From Piezodorus guildinii (lineage: Eukaryota > Arthropoda > Insecta > Hemiptera > Pentatomidae): 64,000 nt of DNA. The notes below the pieces were generated by a model. The model worked only from the letters and a program-made list of their open reading frames with translations. It was not told the origin of the DNA and did not search any database. The translations under genes were made by a program, and so were the position numbers. This document shows positions 11,490 through 21,873 of this stretch, one piece after another (within the stretch, counting starts at the first letter, position 1; each line of letters begins with the position of its first letter). The stretch lies in the NCBI GenBank assembly GCA_023052935.1, contig CM041292.1, positions 83,724,169-83,788,168 on the forward strand, read 5' to 3'.

Positions 11490-12200
11490 TTGTGTTGGGG
11501 CTTGCAAACAGACTTGGACTAGAAGTTAATTAGGACAAAATCTTACTTAGCAACAGAGTTGACACCTAAGCGAAATGAAATGGTGGCATTCGTCGACTAT
11601 ACATTGAAACAAGTCACTGATTATAGATATGTAGGCTTAATGTTGACGCAGGACAATCGTGCAGAGGCTGAGACAAATAATTTCTTCTAATCAGTACTAT
11701 CATCGTATCTAACTTAGCGGTTCTATCATATCCCGTAAGACGGACATTCATCTGTACAAGAACATAATCCGCCCAGTGCTAATATAAGGGAACATAAAAT
11801 ACAACCAAGAATAGCCAACAATAAAACTTGGTGTTTTATCGGTATATCCTTCGAAGGATATTTGGAGGAGTGTTAGTGGATGTGACCTGGGAAAAACGTT
11901 AAAGCGGTGAGATTTACGACGCATTTACCGAGCTGAATGTCGTTCAGGTCATAAAACTGGGCTGATTACGATGGGTGGGGCATGTCGCGTGTCTGTGTAT
12001 AGAACCCCTCTAGCCCAGAAAACTTCTCAAAGGCCTTCCTTATTGGAACAAGTGAGTGCGAGATGTAGGTGGGATGATGGAGTTGTTACTGAAGCTAGGA
12101 GCATCATAAGAGAGCACAACTGGATCTGCGAGTTCGAAACTTGGTGCTTGGGGAGCTTTTATCTCAGCATTTATTCCCCGCCCTTCCTCCTAGCCAAACA
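11490..12200 (+). pseudogene. Decayed non-LTR retrotransposon RT C-terminus (J4)
   Basis: Across several frames the plus strand reads TDYRYVGLMLTQDNRAEAE, then KIHLYKNIIRP-like, then LRRIF-like and a GRLRWVGHVAR-like block near 11940-11990. This is the usual order after the RT palm in LINEs whose ORF ends with a GRPRxRW-type tail. Stops and frameshifts are frequent, so this is an old relic. It ends near an A-rich tract at 12197-12216. Confidence 0.6.
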
Positions 12201-12216
12201 AAAAAAAAAAAAAAAA

Positions 12217-12420
12217 GATCCTGCCCGCAGCAGCGATTCGTCAGTTACCTCTGAATCGATTGATCTATTTTCATTAAGGTACGCTCCCAGATATTTGAAG
12301 TTTTCTACTTGTTCAAGGTTTTTGTCTTCGACTCTGATGAAGCGCAATTTTCTCCTGGGCCTCTTCCCAACCCTCATTTTTGTTTTTGCAGGATTAATAA
12401 CCACATTAACCCATTCGAGA
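12217..12420 (-). pseudogene. LINE RT fragment, minus strand
   Basis: The minus strand encodes NPAKTKMRVGKRPRRKLRF and then NLEQVENFKYLGAYLNE. This is the post-catalytic segment of a non-LTR RT (KTK plus FKYLG), and it is related in type to J3 rather than J1. It abuts the A-tract at the end of J4. No complete domain remains. Confidence 0.55.
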
Positions 12421-13045
12421 AGACGATTTTTTTCGAACACGGTCCCCAGGAGAGCTAAATCTTTTTTTTCTTTGTAAGAAAGGCTTCGGATAATTTTTAG
12501 ATTTTTTGTTACACAGTAAAGCCAATGCAAAATTTTGTTTCCCTATACTTTACACTGCTTATTTAGTAAGACTAGTTTACTCAGAATAACTGATAATGGC
12601 ACATGACTGTTATTGCACAGACGGTGTTCAGTGGGTCTCGAATGTCTCTGTTCAATCTTCAAGAGTTCTTCTTTTAATTTTTTTAGCTTTACTTTTTTTA
12701 AAAAAATGAAGTAAAAGTGAAAAAACTCTACCTTTACTTTAATTATGTTTTATTTTATCAAATATGAATATTTTAAATAAAATCCAACATTCCATTAATA
12801 TTGAACGAAGGAATAAAACAAAAAAAAAAAAAAAAAAAAGAAAAGAAGAATCTTTCACCTGACAGATACTTAAAAATTTACGAAGTAAAAAATCAGGAAT
12901 TTTAACCCATGAATTATATTATAATAAAAAATATGAATCCTTTAGTGCACTAACTATGTATCTAAGAACTATGTGCACCAATTAAAAAGTTAGATTTCCA
13001 GAAACATATGTTATTAATTTGGTGTAAATAAGATATAAAACTTAC
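12421..13045. other. nwk intron next to exon C, no element recognised
   Basis: A/T-rich sequence with an A tract at about 12820-12840. It forms the 5' part of the intron following exon C on the minus strand. Confidence 0.4.
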
Positions 13046-13190
13046 CCTTTTGGCATTGACCACTTTATTCGCCCTGAGAATTTTGGCATCGTCAGCTACG
13101 TGCTGTGAAAAAACTTCCACCGCTGCAAGCCTCGCCCTTGCTAGCTTTTCGTTCTCTTCCAGGACAGTCCTCCAAACGTTCCACATATTC
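13046..13190 (-). CDS. nwk: nwk/FCHSD F-BAR domain, internal exon C
   Basis: A 145-bp exon on the minus strand. The acceptor is TTTTCTTCAG (AG at 13191-13192) and the donor GTAAGTTTTATA begins at 13045. It starts with the last base of a split Trp codon (TG from exon B plus G) and ends in phase 0 after AAAAGG. It encodes 48 residues, including [20 protein letters not shown], followed by a segment with [14 protein letters not shown]. This block is the best signature of the gene: the [16 protein letters not shown] stretch is typical of Nervous wreck/FCHSD F-BAR domains. The intron upstream is about 25 kb and the one downstream about 10.4 kb, both full of TEs. Confidence 0.92.
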
Positions 13191-13493
13191 CTGAAGAAAA
13201 AATATTATATATATATATAGTCAATTTTCTTTGTTACATTCAAACAAAGAAAAAAACGTATAAAAGAAAGACAATTTGAATAGTATAAATATTCCTGACA
13301 GTCAAATACGACTAAAAAAAATATTAAATAAATTTTACTCTTGGTTAGTGCAAGATGTAGCCTTCTGTAGACTCCGTTTAACTTTTATTTAAAGGATTTT
13401 AACGTATTTGATCAAACTTCTTGTTTCTATAATTGAATGGGCATTTATGTTGAAATAAATATTTCTATGGAAATTAACTAGATACATTTTTTT

Positions 13494-13645
13494 ATTTTTT
13501 ATTTTTATTCGTATGTATTACAATTTGTCACAATGGACAATAATAATATCGCTAAAGGATCACATTCATACAATATATACAAAAAGGAAAAAACAAATTA
13601 CATAAAATGAAAGCAAACTAAATAAACGTGTCCAATAAAAAAATT
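13494..13645 (-). mobile_element. J1-type tail fragment
   Basis: A T-rich start, then GTATTACAATTTGTCACAAT and a segment near-identical to 49.18-49.31 kb and 8.96-9.11 kb. It is the 3' end of a J1-tailed retroposon in minus orientation with nothing 5' of it. Confidence 0.6.
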
Positions 13646-13756
13646 TCTAGAGTTAAAATTAGAAATTTAAAAAAATGTTGGTATTTCGTACATTAATAGC
13701 GAGTGACAGTATTATATCAAAATAAAACTATCATTATATTCATCTTTCATGGTTTT

Positions 13757-14088
13757 TACTTTCACTTACCTATATATGAAATATATAGTAAGGAAAAGTA
13801 TTCCTGAAATTTTTTTAATTCCAGTTTTCAACGAAAATACACGTTTTAGTGCCCCCTGAGTCCAAATGACCAAGTCCCGCAAAAAGGTCTGTGTGTCCGT
13901 GTGTTTGTGGTAAGTCCAGCACGAAAACGAAAAGAAGTAAGCAAATGAAATTTCATATTTAGGGCAACTATACGCCCAAGATATTACCGAATCCTTTTCA
14001 TCAAAATCAGCTGACCAGAAGATCTACTTTATACCAAGCATTTTGCACCTTTTTACAATTTTCTCAAAAACGGCTACGATTTTCTCAA
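13757..14088 (+). repeat. Repeat X, copy c (proximal part)
   Basis: Begins at the family's 5' edge (TACTTTCACTTACCTATAT) and runs through the TG-rich segment (GTGTGTCCGTGTGTTTGTGG) to AAAACGGCTACGATTTTCTC, where it is cut off. On the minus strand, the sense of nwk, the edge reads AGGTAAGTGAAAG, a good splice-donor match. Confidence 0.75.
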
Positions 14089-14339
14089 TGTCATTCTCTC
14101 AATATCATTAAAATACTTCATCAAATGACAATAGTATCTATATATATATCAATATAATTTGATTTATAAAAGGAATGTTCAAATGTAAATATCAATTTGA
14201 AGACCTCATAATATGGTTTTTTTTATCATTTTATTATAATGATTAACAGCTTGTTTATTGATAATTATTTGTTTTTCTTTATTTTATTTTTCCTATCTGT
14301 ACATCAACCATAATCCGTTATTGATAATATATCAAAACA

Positions 14340-14850
14340 GGCAATATTATTTATTGATATTTACAACTGTATTGTACAACACATCTAGTAAATAGGCTAA
14401 AAGAAATCAGAAATAAACAATAAGCTACTCTTCAGTAGTACTCTAAAAATATTCTGAACTAGAAGATGTCGATGCCATCTTCTTTTCAGACGCCTCGGAG
14501 GATTATCAGGTATTTTAGAGGAAGAAAGGGTTGAAAAAAAAGGTATCTGGTTCGAGCCAAATCAGCAACATACGGAACATCAAGGTCATTATGGATGAGT
14601 TTATTCGTAATAAAGTAGGGAGCATTGAGGATTTTACGAAGGATTTTGGATTGTAAGGATTGGATTCGAGAGAAATTCGATGGTTTAGTTAAGCATCAAA
14701 GCTCAACTCCATACATCCAGATTGGCCTTATAATAGTCATGCAAATGAGCCGTTTGTATTTCAGTGGGAGATTGGAACGTTTGTCTAGTTAGTGTTGAAA
14801 TAGCCCAAAACGTCTAGCAGTTTCTTGTCGTTTCAGTCTTATATGAGGAT
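14340..14850 (-). mobile_element. Jockey-like LINE, family J2 fragment
   Basis: Related to the J2 copy at 34.77-35.47 kb. The C-terminal end of the RT ORF (minus strand: PPRRLKR-like tail, NAPYFVTN-like segment) is readable with stops. Its 3' end is the ACAACTGTA...TATCAATAAATA tail near 14340-14370. The 5' truncation is near 14850. Confidence 0.65.
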
Positions 14851-15693
14851 GTATTAATAAAATAAATAAATAATACAGTCAGTAATAATAGAATAATTAA
14901 ATAAATAATATAATCTGCATTAATAAAATAAATAAATAATATAGTTAGATATAATAAATGAAATATAAATGTATTGCTATGTTTTTGACCGGCTGCTTTT
15001 CTAAGGCAGCGGTAGCTTCAAAAACTAGCTTACTATATTTAGTCAATATATAAACTATATTTAATGATACCATGGATCTCCTTTCCAAAGGTATCGTGTT
15101 TACCAATCCAATAGGTGGCATACAGGGTAAGATTAAAGTAAACAAGATTCAATTAAAACATTACTATAATTATTAATTTACACATATAAATTATATTAAC
15201 CCATTGCCTAGAACTCTGATTGAGAATACTGAGGGACATTTTACTACCTTTGCCATACAATATTACAAATAACGATATACCTTTGAAACCCTTAACCGGC
15301 TGGCGAAGGTGAAAACAGTCTTAGGTCCCCTTTCTCGGCATCATCCTCCAGCTGCTCTCAGAACCCCGGCGGCCACCTCCTCTTCTTGTAGGTGGAACCC
15401 GACTCACTCTTCTTGAGGATCAAATTTGACTGTCTCTTCGGTTCTTCTCTCTCATTCTCGTCACCTCGGGTGGGCCGAGATGGGAAATGCCTCGGTTGGC
15501 GGTATAGCCTTTGTGCTATTATTCTTATCTTTACACCCATCTTAATATTCTTGTTGGCCGCCGCTGGGGGGAAACTACCAGAGGTTTCTGGTACCGCGGG
15601 GGGGGGAGGCATACCGATGGGAAATCTAGGGGGCTAGGTAAACACCTTTTCATGTTTTGCCGACAAAGGTTCGTTATCATTAATTGTTTTTTT
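14851..15693. other. Intron with a GC-rich island of unknown origin
   Basis: About 14850-15280 is AT-rich, with repeated AATAAATAAATA tracts. About 15290-15650 is unusually GC-rich for this window. On the minus strand it holds an 84-codon open frame (15358-15612) starting MPPPPAVPETSGSFPPAAAN and ending in a basic KKRRWPP tail. It could be the N-terminal part of a LINE ORF1 or 5' UTR, but I do not recognise it. No splice sites fit nwk. Confidence 0.35.
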
Positions 15694-16086
15694 GAGGAGG
15701 TGAGGGCGAAATGACTACAGCCTGGCACTATTGGTACAAATGGTTCTTTTATTGTTCTTAATGTTAAAAACAGTTAAATAAAGCAAGGAATAACAGAATA
15801 CAAAAAGAAGAAAACAATATGAGGAGCACACACAAATCGAGATAGAGCCAACCCACAGCTGGTGAGAGGTTGCAATGGATTTGCCACTGTAAAATAAAAT
15901 AATCTTTCTACTATCATAAAACACAGAAAATAAAATAATAAATAAAAATGAACTTCAATTAAATATAAAGAAAACTAAAATATAAACATGTTTGAGGCAG
16001 TGACAAATCCATTTCACATAACCCCTCTTTGCTCCCACCAGCTGTGTGTTATAACCTCACTCCCTCACACACATCAGGCCCATCAC
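15694..16086. repeat. Palindromic repeat Y, copy 2
   Basis: Nearly identical to 5010-5390 end to end, from GAGGAGGTGAGGGCG to GGCCCATCAC, including the internal inverted repeat around CACAGCTGGTG. It has a few small indels near 15765. I see no clear target duplication here. Confidence 0.65.
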
Positions 16087-16199
16087 AGTTCAATATTAAA
16101 ATTATTTAATTATGAACTCCCCTCAGTATCCTCAATACATTACAGTATATTATGATGTACATTTATATCTAGGGTCGTATTCGATTTTAGCAACTGGCA

Positions 16200-16620
16200 G
16201 CATCTTTTTTTTTTTTTTTTAGTTTCTTCATTTGAAGGTGTCGGGGGATAGTCCATTGTTCAAGTAAAAGTTTCGAAGAACTTGAGGATTTGCGATTAAA
16301 AGAGATGTTTTATTAACAGGAGATTAGGTGTTTGTTTGGTGAAGACGGTTGAAATCAGGGAGCTGTCGGCTATTCCAAAGTCCTCTGATGACAGGATGTG
16401 AATAATGAGTGGCCCGACCGGACAATGGGCTTCGCTGATATCCGATGACTGATTGTGAGGAATCCTCTTGTATGCCAAAACGTCACCGACATCACTCCCT
16501 CTTTCCCTTATTTTCATGACATTCCCGACAGTTATTTTATCACGGAAAGCATCGTGGATAATTTTAGTTTCAACATGGCTAGAAAAATGGGCTTTATTTT
16601 ATCCTTCCAATAATTTGTTA
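16200..16620 (-). pseudogene. Unidentified coding-like fragment with 3' A tract
   Basis: The minus strand is open for about 95 codons (from about 16585 to a stop at 16296). It reads HVETKIIHDAFRDKITVGNV, then MKIRERGSDVGDVLAYKRIP and AHCPVGPLIIHILSSEDFG, and ends LLLIKHLF. Composition and codon use look protein-coding, unlike the surrounding intron. Downstream is a short UTR-like stretch and then an 18-20 base A tract (read on minus) at about 16200-16220, as in a processed pseudogene or retroposon. I do not recognise the protein. It has no fitting splice sites and no similarity to the nwk exons. Confidence 0.4.
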
Positions 16621-16689
16621 TAAAAATCAACTTTTCAGGGCTCTTCCCCTATCTTCCAGATGTTCAAAAAAAAAAAAAAAAATAAAATA

Positions 16690-17231
16690 AAAAATAAATA
16701 ACAATCACATTTGTTTTATATTGTGGTATTAAAAAATCTGGTGTGCATAACACGACTTAAGTCAAATTAAGAATTTATAAATAAAGTCAGAGATGAAAAA
16801 AGGTTAAAGAATTCCAGAGACTTCGATATAAACCCGTGTTCATTAAATAATAAATTATATTCTTATATAGCACAATCACTTAGCTTTATTATCTTTTTAT
16901 CACTCTTCATTATTTATACAACTTTGTATATATGATGGCTTTTGTTTCTAATATCATTAGCTTTCCAATAGTGTGTTATGCAACTACATCACTATTCTTA
17001 TTTTTAAAAAAATTAAGTACATTAAAAATATTTTGGCTCTTTTCTCCTTTAATTGGATAAAAAATTGCTATATGTACCCATTTTTTATTAATGATAACAA
17101 GATTATATGTTTAATTGTTTCTAATTTCTAAATTAAAGGTACTTTAGAAGAAGTATTTAAAATATCTCCCCCTCCTCCCCAAATTTTAAATTAAATTTTT
17201 TTAAAATATTCGCATTTAATCCCTATAGTTC
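16690..17231. other. nwk intron, no recognised element
   Basis: A/T-rich with an A-run at 16667-16683 at its edge. No open frame or repeat block was found. Confidence 0.4.
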
Positions 17232-17345
17232 AGTCAGAATGGAAACTACATGATATTAAAGCCCATCAAATTTTACACAAATATAGTGAGTTTAATAAAA
17301 ATTGCTAAATCTGATTTTGAGAAAATCGTAAGAAGGTGCATTGCC
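17232..17345 (-). repeat. Repeat X fragment, copy d
   Basis: Central X block in reverse: a TCAGTCAGAATG-like start, then TATTAAAGCCCATCAAATTT and GAGAAAATCGTAAGAAGGTG. Both ends are lost. Confidence 0.6.
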
Positions 17346-17781
17346 AATTTTGTTATATATTATGTATATATTCCGTATATAGGTATGTAAAAGGAAATAA
17401 AAAAAACACAAAAAAAAAACAAAACAATGTTACATGAATTAAAATTATAAAAAAAAAATTATTTTACCTGTTTAAAAAAATATGGGTACTCTTCTTACCA
17501 TATTACCACCAATTTCATCATTTGTGTTCTAAAATAATTAATAATAATAAATGTCCAATGAGCCAATGTCTTCAATCTTTGTCCTTAGCTGAATTAGGAA
17601 TAAATCTTTAACAGCATATCCGTAGGCATTCGATATGTTTTCCACATATGTTCTATATTTTCAATTTTCGTATTGCATGAGGATAGTGTTGTAAGTTATT
17701 TGGAGTCAGTTTTAAATTTATATGTATTTAAATGGATTATAATATGTTCCTATAATAGTTATTATTTTCAGTTACTATTTA

Positions 17782-18647
17782 TAGTAAGGGAAAGTATTGC
17801 GATCGTGAAAATTTTCGAATTCCAGTTTTTAACGGAAATACACGTTTTAGGGTCCCCTGAGTCCAAATAACCAAGTCCCGAAAAAAGATCTGTGTGTGTG
17901 TGTTAACTCCCGGGCGGAAACGTATAGTTCTATGAAACTGAAATTTCATATTTAAGACAAATATACGCCCGAGACGCTACAAAACCTTTTTCATCAAAAT
18001 GGGCTTACCAGAAGAGCCACTTTATACGTGTACCATGCATTTTGCATGATTTTCTCTAAAACGGTTCCGACGATTTTGATTAAACTCGCTATATCGATGT
18101 AAAATTTAATGGGCTTTAATATGATGTAAGTTTCTTTCTGATTGAAATAGTCTGACAGAGCTTATTTTCTTTCTCTAAAGTACCTTTAATTTTGTTGATT
18201 CTATAAAAATAACTATATTACCTTGTTACCACTGATGAAAAACAAGTAAATATATAAATTGAATGAATTCGATACCCAACTGAAGGAGAAAACAGAAAAA
18301 AATATTTTTTTAATGCAATTTTTCGTTTTTGAACATAAAAACAGTAATATACATACATGTATGATATACCGTTGGAAGGCTAAAGATTTTAGAAAAAAAT
18401 ATTATTTCACACACAAGCTTTTAAAAGTCAATACAGAGTGATTAAAAGCCGATAAAACTAAGTGATTGTTTTAGATAATAATATAATAGATTTTTTAATA
18501 AAACACATATTTCTATAGAAATTCAATTTAATTACTTCTTTAATAGTTTCACGGATTTTTATCTCTAACTGTATTTGAAAATTCTTTCATTGATTTTAAA
18601 AATGGAGAAAAGTGAAAGTCCAGTGTTGCCTGCACCAGATTTTTATT
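17782..18647 (+). repeat. Repeat X, copy e (near full length)
   Basis: One of the most complete X copies (about 865 bp). In order it has TAGTAAGGGAAAGTATTGCG, the GTGTGTGTGTG segment, ATGAAACTGAAATTTCATAT, TTAAACTCGCTATATCGATG, AGTCTGACAGAGCT, TATACCGTTGGAAGGCTAAA, and the end GAAAGTCCAGTGTTG then CACCAGATTTTT. No coding capacity. Confidence 0.8.
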
Positions 18648-18726
18648 TTTAATAACTATTAAAATAAAATTGATGTAGTTAAGTTGTTTATTGTGCTGCG
18701 ACAGTGCAGCATTGTTGATAATTTTA

Positions 18727-18962
18727 CTTTCACTTCCCTGTATATGAAAGATATAGTAAGGGAAAGTATTCTAATTCTGAAAATTTCAAATTCGAGTTTT
18801 CACCGGAAATACACGTTTTAGAGTCTCCTGAGTCCAAATTACCAAGCCCCGCAAAAAGGTGTGTGTGTGTGTGTGTGTGTGGTAACTCCCGCGCGTAAAC
18901 GGAATGTCCTGTGAAACTATATACGCCCGAGATGTTACAAAATGAAGACATGTTCGGATAAA
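18727..18962 (+). repeat. Repeat X, copy f (proximal part)
   Basis: Starts TACTTTCACTTCCCTGTATA and contains a pure (TG)n run at about 18859-18880. Truncated after CCGAGATGTTACAAAATG. Confidence 0.7.
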
Positions 18963-20019
18963 TACACTATTTTTCAACACTGATTTTGTTATGATGAACG
19001 AACTTATCTTCTTTACCTTTTAACGTTTATAATGTTCCAGGCTATTGATTAATTAAACATTTATCATTTATTAAAAAAATGAAATATTGATCTATTTCCT
19101 AAGACGTTTGTCACATATTTAGCCTCTTTTAATAGGCTCAAAGTCGCAGGGCAGGTGTCATGGTAAAATTACCGATGCCTAGGTTCTAAGGCGGCTTTAT
19201 ATTACTTCTTATCTTCAAACAAAGAACATTGAAAAAAGAATTATACTGAATTTCGATTAAAGCATTTATTTTAGATCAAATTACTAATAAGATTAAATTA
19301 ATAATAACATAATAATATAGTATATACGATAATAACTAAAATTATTTGCGGTTATCATCACTCTCAATTACAGCTTTGAATGTTACATAAGTACTTTTAT
19401 TAGCGTTTACTTCACTTCATTATAAAGAATTAATTTTATTATTATTATTTTTGCACTTTCCATGTTTTGGAATAATAGCAAACTTCTTTTCTTAGAAAAT
19501 AGAAACATAATCATGAAAAATCAATGAGTCATTCCATACCTGGAGTACCTAAACACTTCACTGTAAATGCTTAAAATTCAACATTTTACCTATTCTTGAA
19601 TGCATATTGTGTATTATCAGATAGTTGGTTTGAAATGTTAAAATATTTACTGAACTTTACTTACAATATACATTTTAAGCTCAAGAAAAATATATGAAAT
19701 GGATAATATTACTTTTCTTTTTTAATATAATTTATCAAAAATGTCCTGAATTGGACAGATTGTAATATTGCTCAATAAATAAAATAAAAACAAAAAAAAT
19801 ATAATTTATATGTGCATTACTGCATTAATGTTTTTCATTTTCCACAAATTAATAAATTTTTAGAAATATTTGTTAAATTATTTCATTATAGAGAAAAGAA
19901 CTGTATGAGAGTTGATATATGTAAATAAATAGATATTCGTATTTAAAGAAGTTAATGCAACAATATTTGAATCATATTTTTAAAAAATCCATAAATATTA
20001 AATTGTATGTCATTTAATA
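18963..20019. other. nwk intron with a weak LINE-tail relic
   Basis: A decayed J1-like 3' end (plus strand, TTGTAATATTGCTCAATAAA) is visible at about 19755-19785. A short GC-richer patch lies near 19130-19195. Otherwise nothing recognisable. Confidence 0.35.
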
Positions 20020-20233
20020 TAAGATATAATACCATCGTATTCGAATTCGTATACGTTTTTAGACGAGTGGAATAGGGCTCACACCAGTGGAATATGACCG
20101 TATTCCTTTGCATACCTGTGTACGATACGGTCGTATACCTGTCCACATCTGTGAATATATTCGTATTCGTATTTACAAAACTCGATGTTCCCGAATGCAT
20201 TCGTAGTCGTATTTTCGAAAGCGATTTTGCCCA
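20020..20233. mobile_element. Possible hAT-like element end
   Basis: The stretch ends GATTTTGCCCACCTCTGA. Reversed, it starts CAGAGGTGGGCAAAATC, a common hAT/MITE terminal form. It contains repeated CGTATTCGTAT motifs. The partner terminus and target duplication were not found, so this is a single-ended call. Confidence 0.3.
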
Positions 20234-20234
20234 C

Positions 20235-20690
20235 CTCTGAGTCCAACCGACCATTTCCAAAAGATCCACTTTATGCCATAGACTTTTTACCTTCTTACAT
20301 ATCCTCAAGATCGGCTCTAACCATTTTTATTTAACTTGCTATATTGATGCAGAATGAAATGGACTTTAATTATCATATAAGCTTCATTCTGGTATAGTGT
20401 GAAATAGACTGACAGGGCTTGAATGCCGAATTTATGAACTTCGTTCCTCTAAAGTACCTTTGATTTTGTAGATTCCAGAAACATAACCTTATCATATTAT
20501 TATCATTTATAAAAAAACGGATACATATAAATATATTTAAACGATTTTGATAACCAACTAAAGGAGAAACGAGGAAAATATTTGTTAAGTTTTTTTTTTT
20601 TTCCTGAACCATTATTAACAAAGATGTAACGTATGATATACCGTTGAAAAGCTAAATATTTTAGAAAACATTTTATGGAATAGAAAGTGA
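20235..20690 (+). repeat. Repeat X, copy g (distal part)
   Basis: Central and distal X blocks: CCACTTTATGCCATAG, ACTTGCTATATTGATG, AGACTGACAGGGCTTGAATG, and CCGTTGAAAAGCTAAATATT. The terminal GGTAAGTGAAAG edge is missing. Confidence 0.65.
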
Positions 20691-21310
20691 TGAAAAGGGT
20701 ATGGAACTGAATGATCCTTGATTTTTATAATAAATTATTGGAAGAATAAAATAGTGTTCTTTGTTTCTACTTCTTTCATAACAGCAATTTTTCCGTTTGA
20801 TAATAATATTATCATAATTTTAGTTTCAATTAAACTAAATAAAAAAATAAATAAAGTTAAGCTAATAAAAATAGAAAAAAAAAACACAAACGATACGATG
20901 AAACGACGAAAATAAATTGAACGATGAATTCACAAAAGAAACTTATTAAAAATATTTTCAAGGGAACCAACAGAAAAAAAAAAAAAAAAGCTTTATCAAT
21001 AAAGAGATCTTCTATGGACAAAGGCTTGAGCCCTCTTTGGAAGAGAAAATAAAAGGTCAAAAGCCATTCAATTATTATTTAAAAGTTTAAAGTAGGTTTG
21101 GGTGAGTGATTGAAAACAATATTATTGATAGACATCTTTTTAAAAAGGGCCAATTTAATAAGGGTCTATTTAGTACATGATTTTTAATAAATTAGGTTTA
21201 TATGGTTTGAAGGTAATTTCATAGCGTTGACCGAAAGATTATATTTTATTGTTTCACAAAAATTAAAGGTAGTATAAGTGTTATATATAGTATTATATGT
21301 TTTTTTTTGT
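20691..21310. other. nwk intron, no recognised element
   Basis: A/T-rich with A-runs. A block near 21250-21300 is shared with the flank of X copy a at 5.58 kb (AATTAAAGGTAGTATAAGTG). Confidence 0.35.
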
Positions 21311-21836
21311 TATATGAAATATATAGTAAGGGAAAGTATTGCGATTGTGAAAATTTTCGAATTCCAGTTGCCGGCCGAAATACACGTTTTAGGGACTACG
21401 GAGTCCAAATAACCAAGTTCCGAAAAAATATCTGTGTGTGTGGTAAGTCTAGCTCAAAAACAATAAGTCGTATGAAACTGAAATTTCATATTTGCGACAA
21501 CTAAATATGCAAGTTGGACGAATTTGATGACCATCGTAAGGATAAAAAAGAAAAACTAATTTGAAAGGTTTTTGTTTAACTAATTTTCTTTTTTTGATGA
21601 TATGAACAGTAATATAGACGTATAATATACCGTTGAAAAAAAAAAAAAAGATTTTAGAGAAAATAAGTAAAAAGTAATATAAATTGACGAATAGAGAATA
21701 AACTTATTATTGATTAAGAATTTAATATAGATCAACTTAAATATTTTTCAAATTGAATTATTGTTAATACTTTTTAAATTAATTTTAACAGTCGAGGTAA
21801 GTGAAAGTCGTGCGTCGTCCGCACCGATTTTTTTTT
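21311..21836 (+). repeat. Repeat X, copy h (internally deleted)
   Basis: Both ends are present: TATATGAAATATATAGTAAG at the start, and GAGGTAAGTGAAAGTCGTGC plus CGCACCGATTTTT at the end. The centre between the ATTTCATATTTGCGAC and AATTTGATGACCATCG blocks is deleted. Confidence 0.75.
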
Positions 21837-21873
21837 TATTCGAATCCAAATGAACCGATTTAAAATACAACTC

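Noticed and set aside
11971..12477. 168-codon plus frame beginning MGGACRVSVY
   Set aside because: Its first part overlaps the decayed LINE J4 in a shifted frame, then it crosses an A tract and runs antisense through another RT relic; not a gene.
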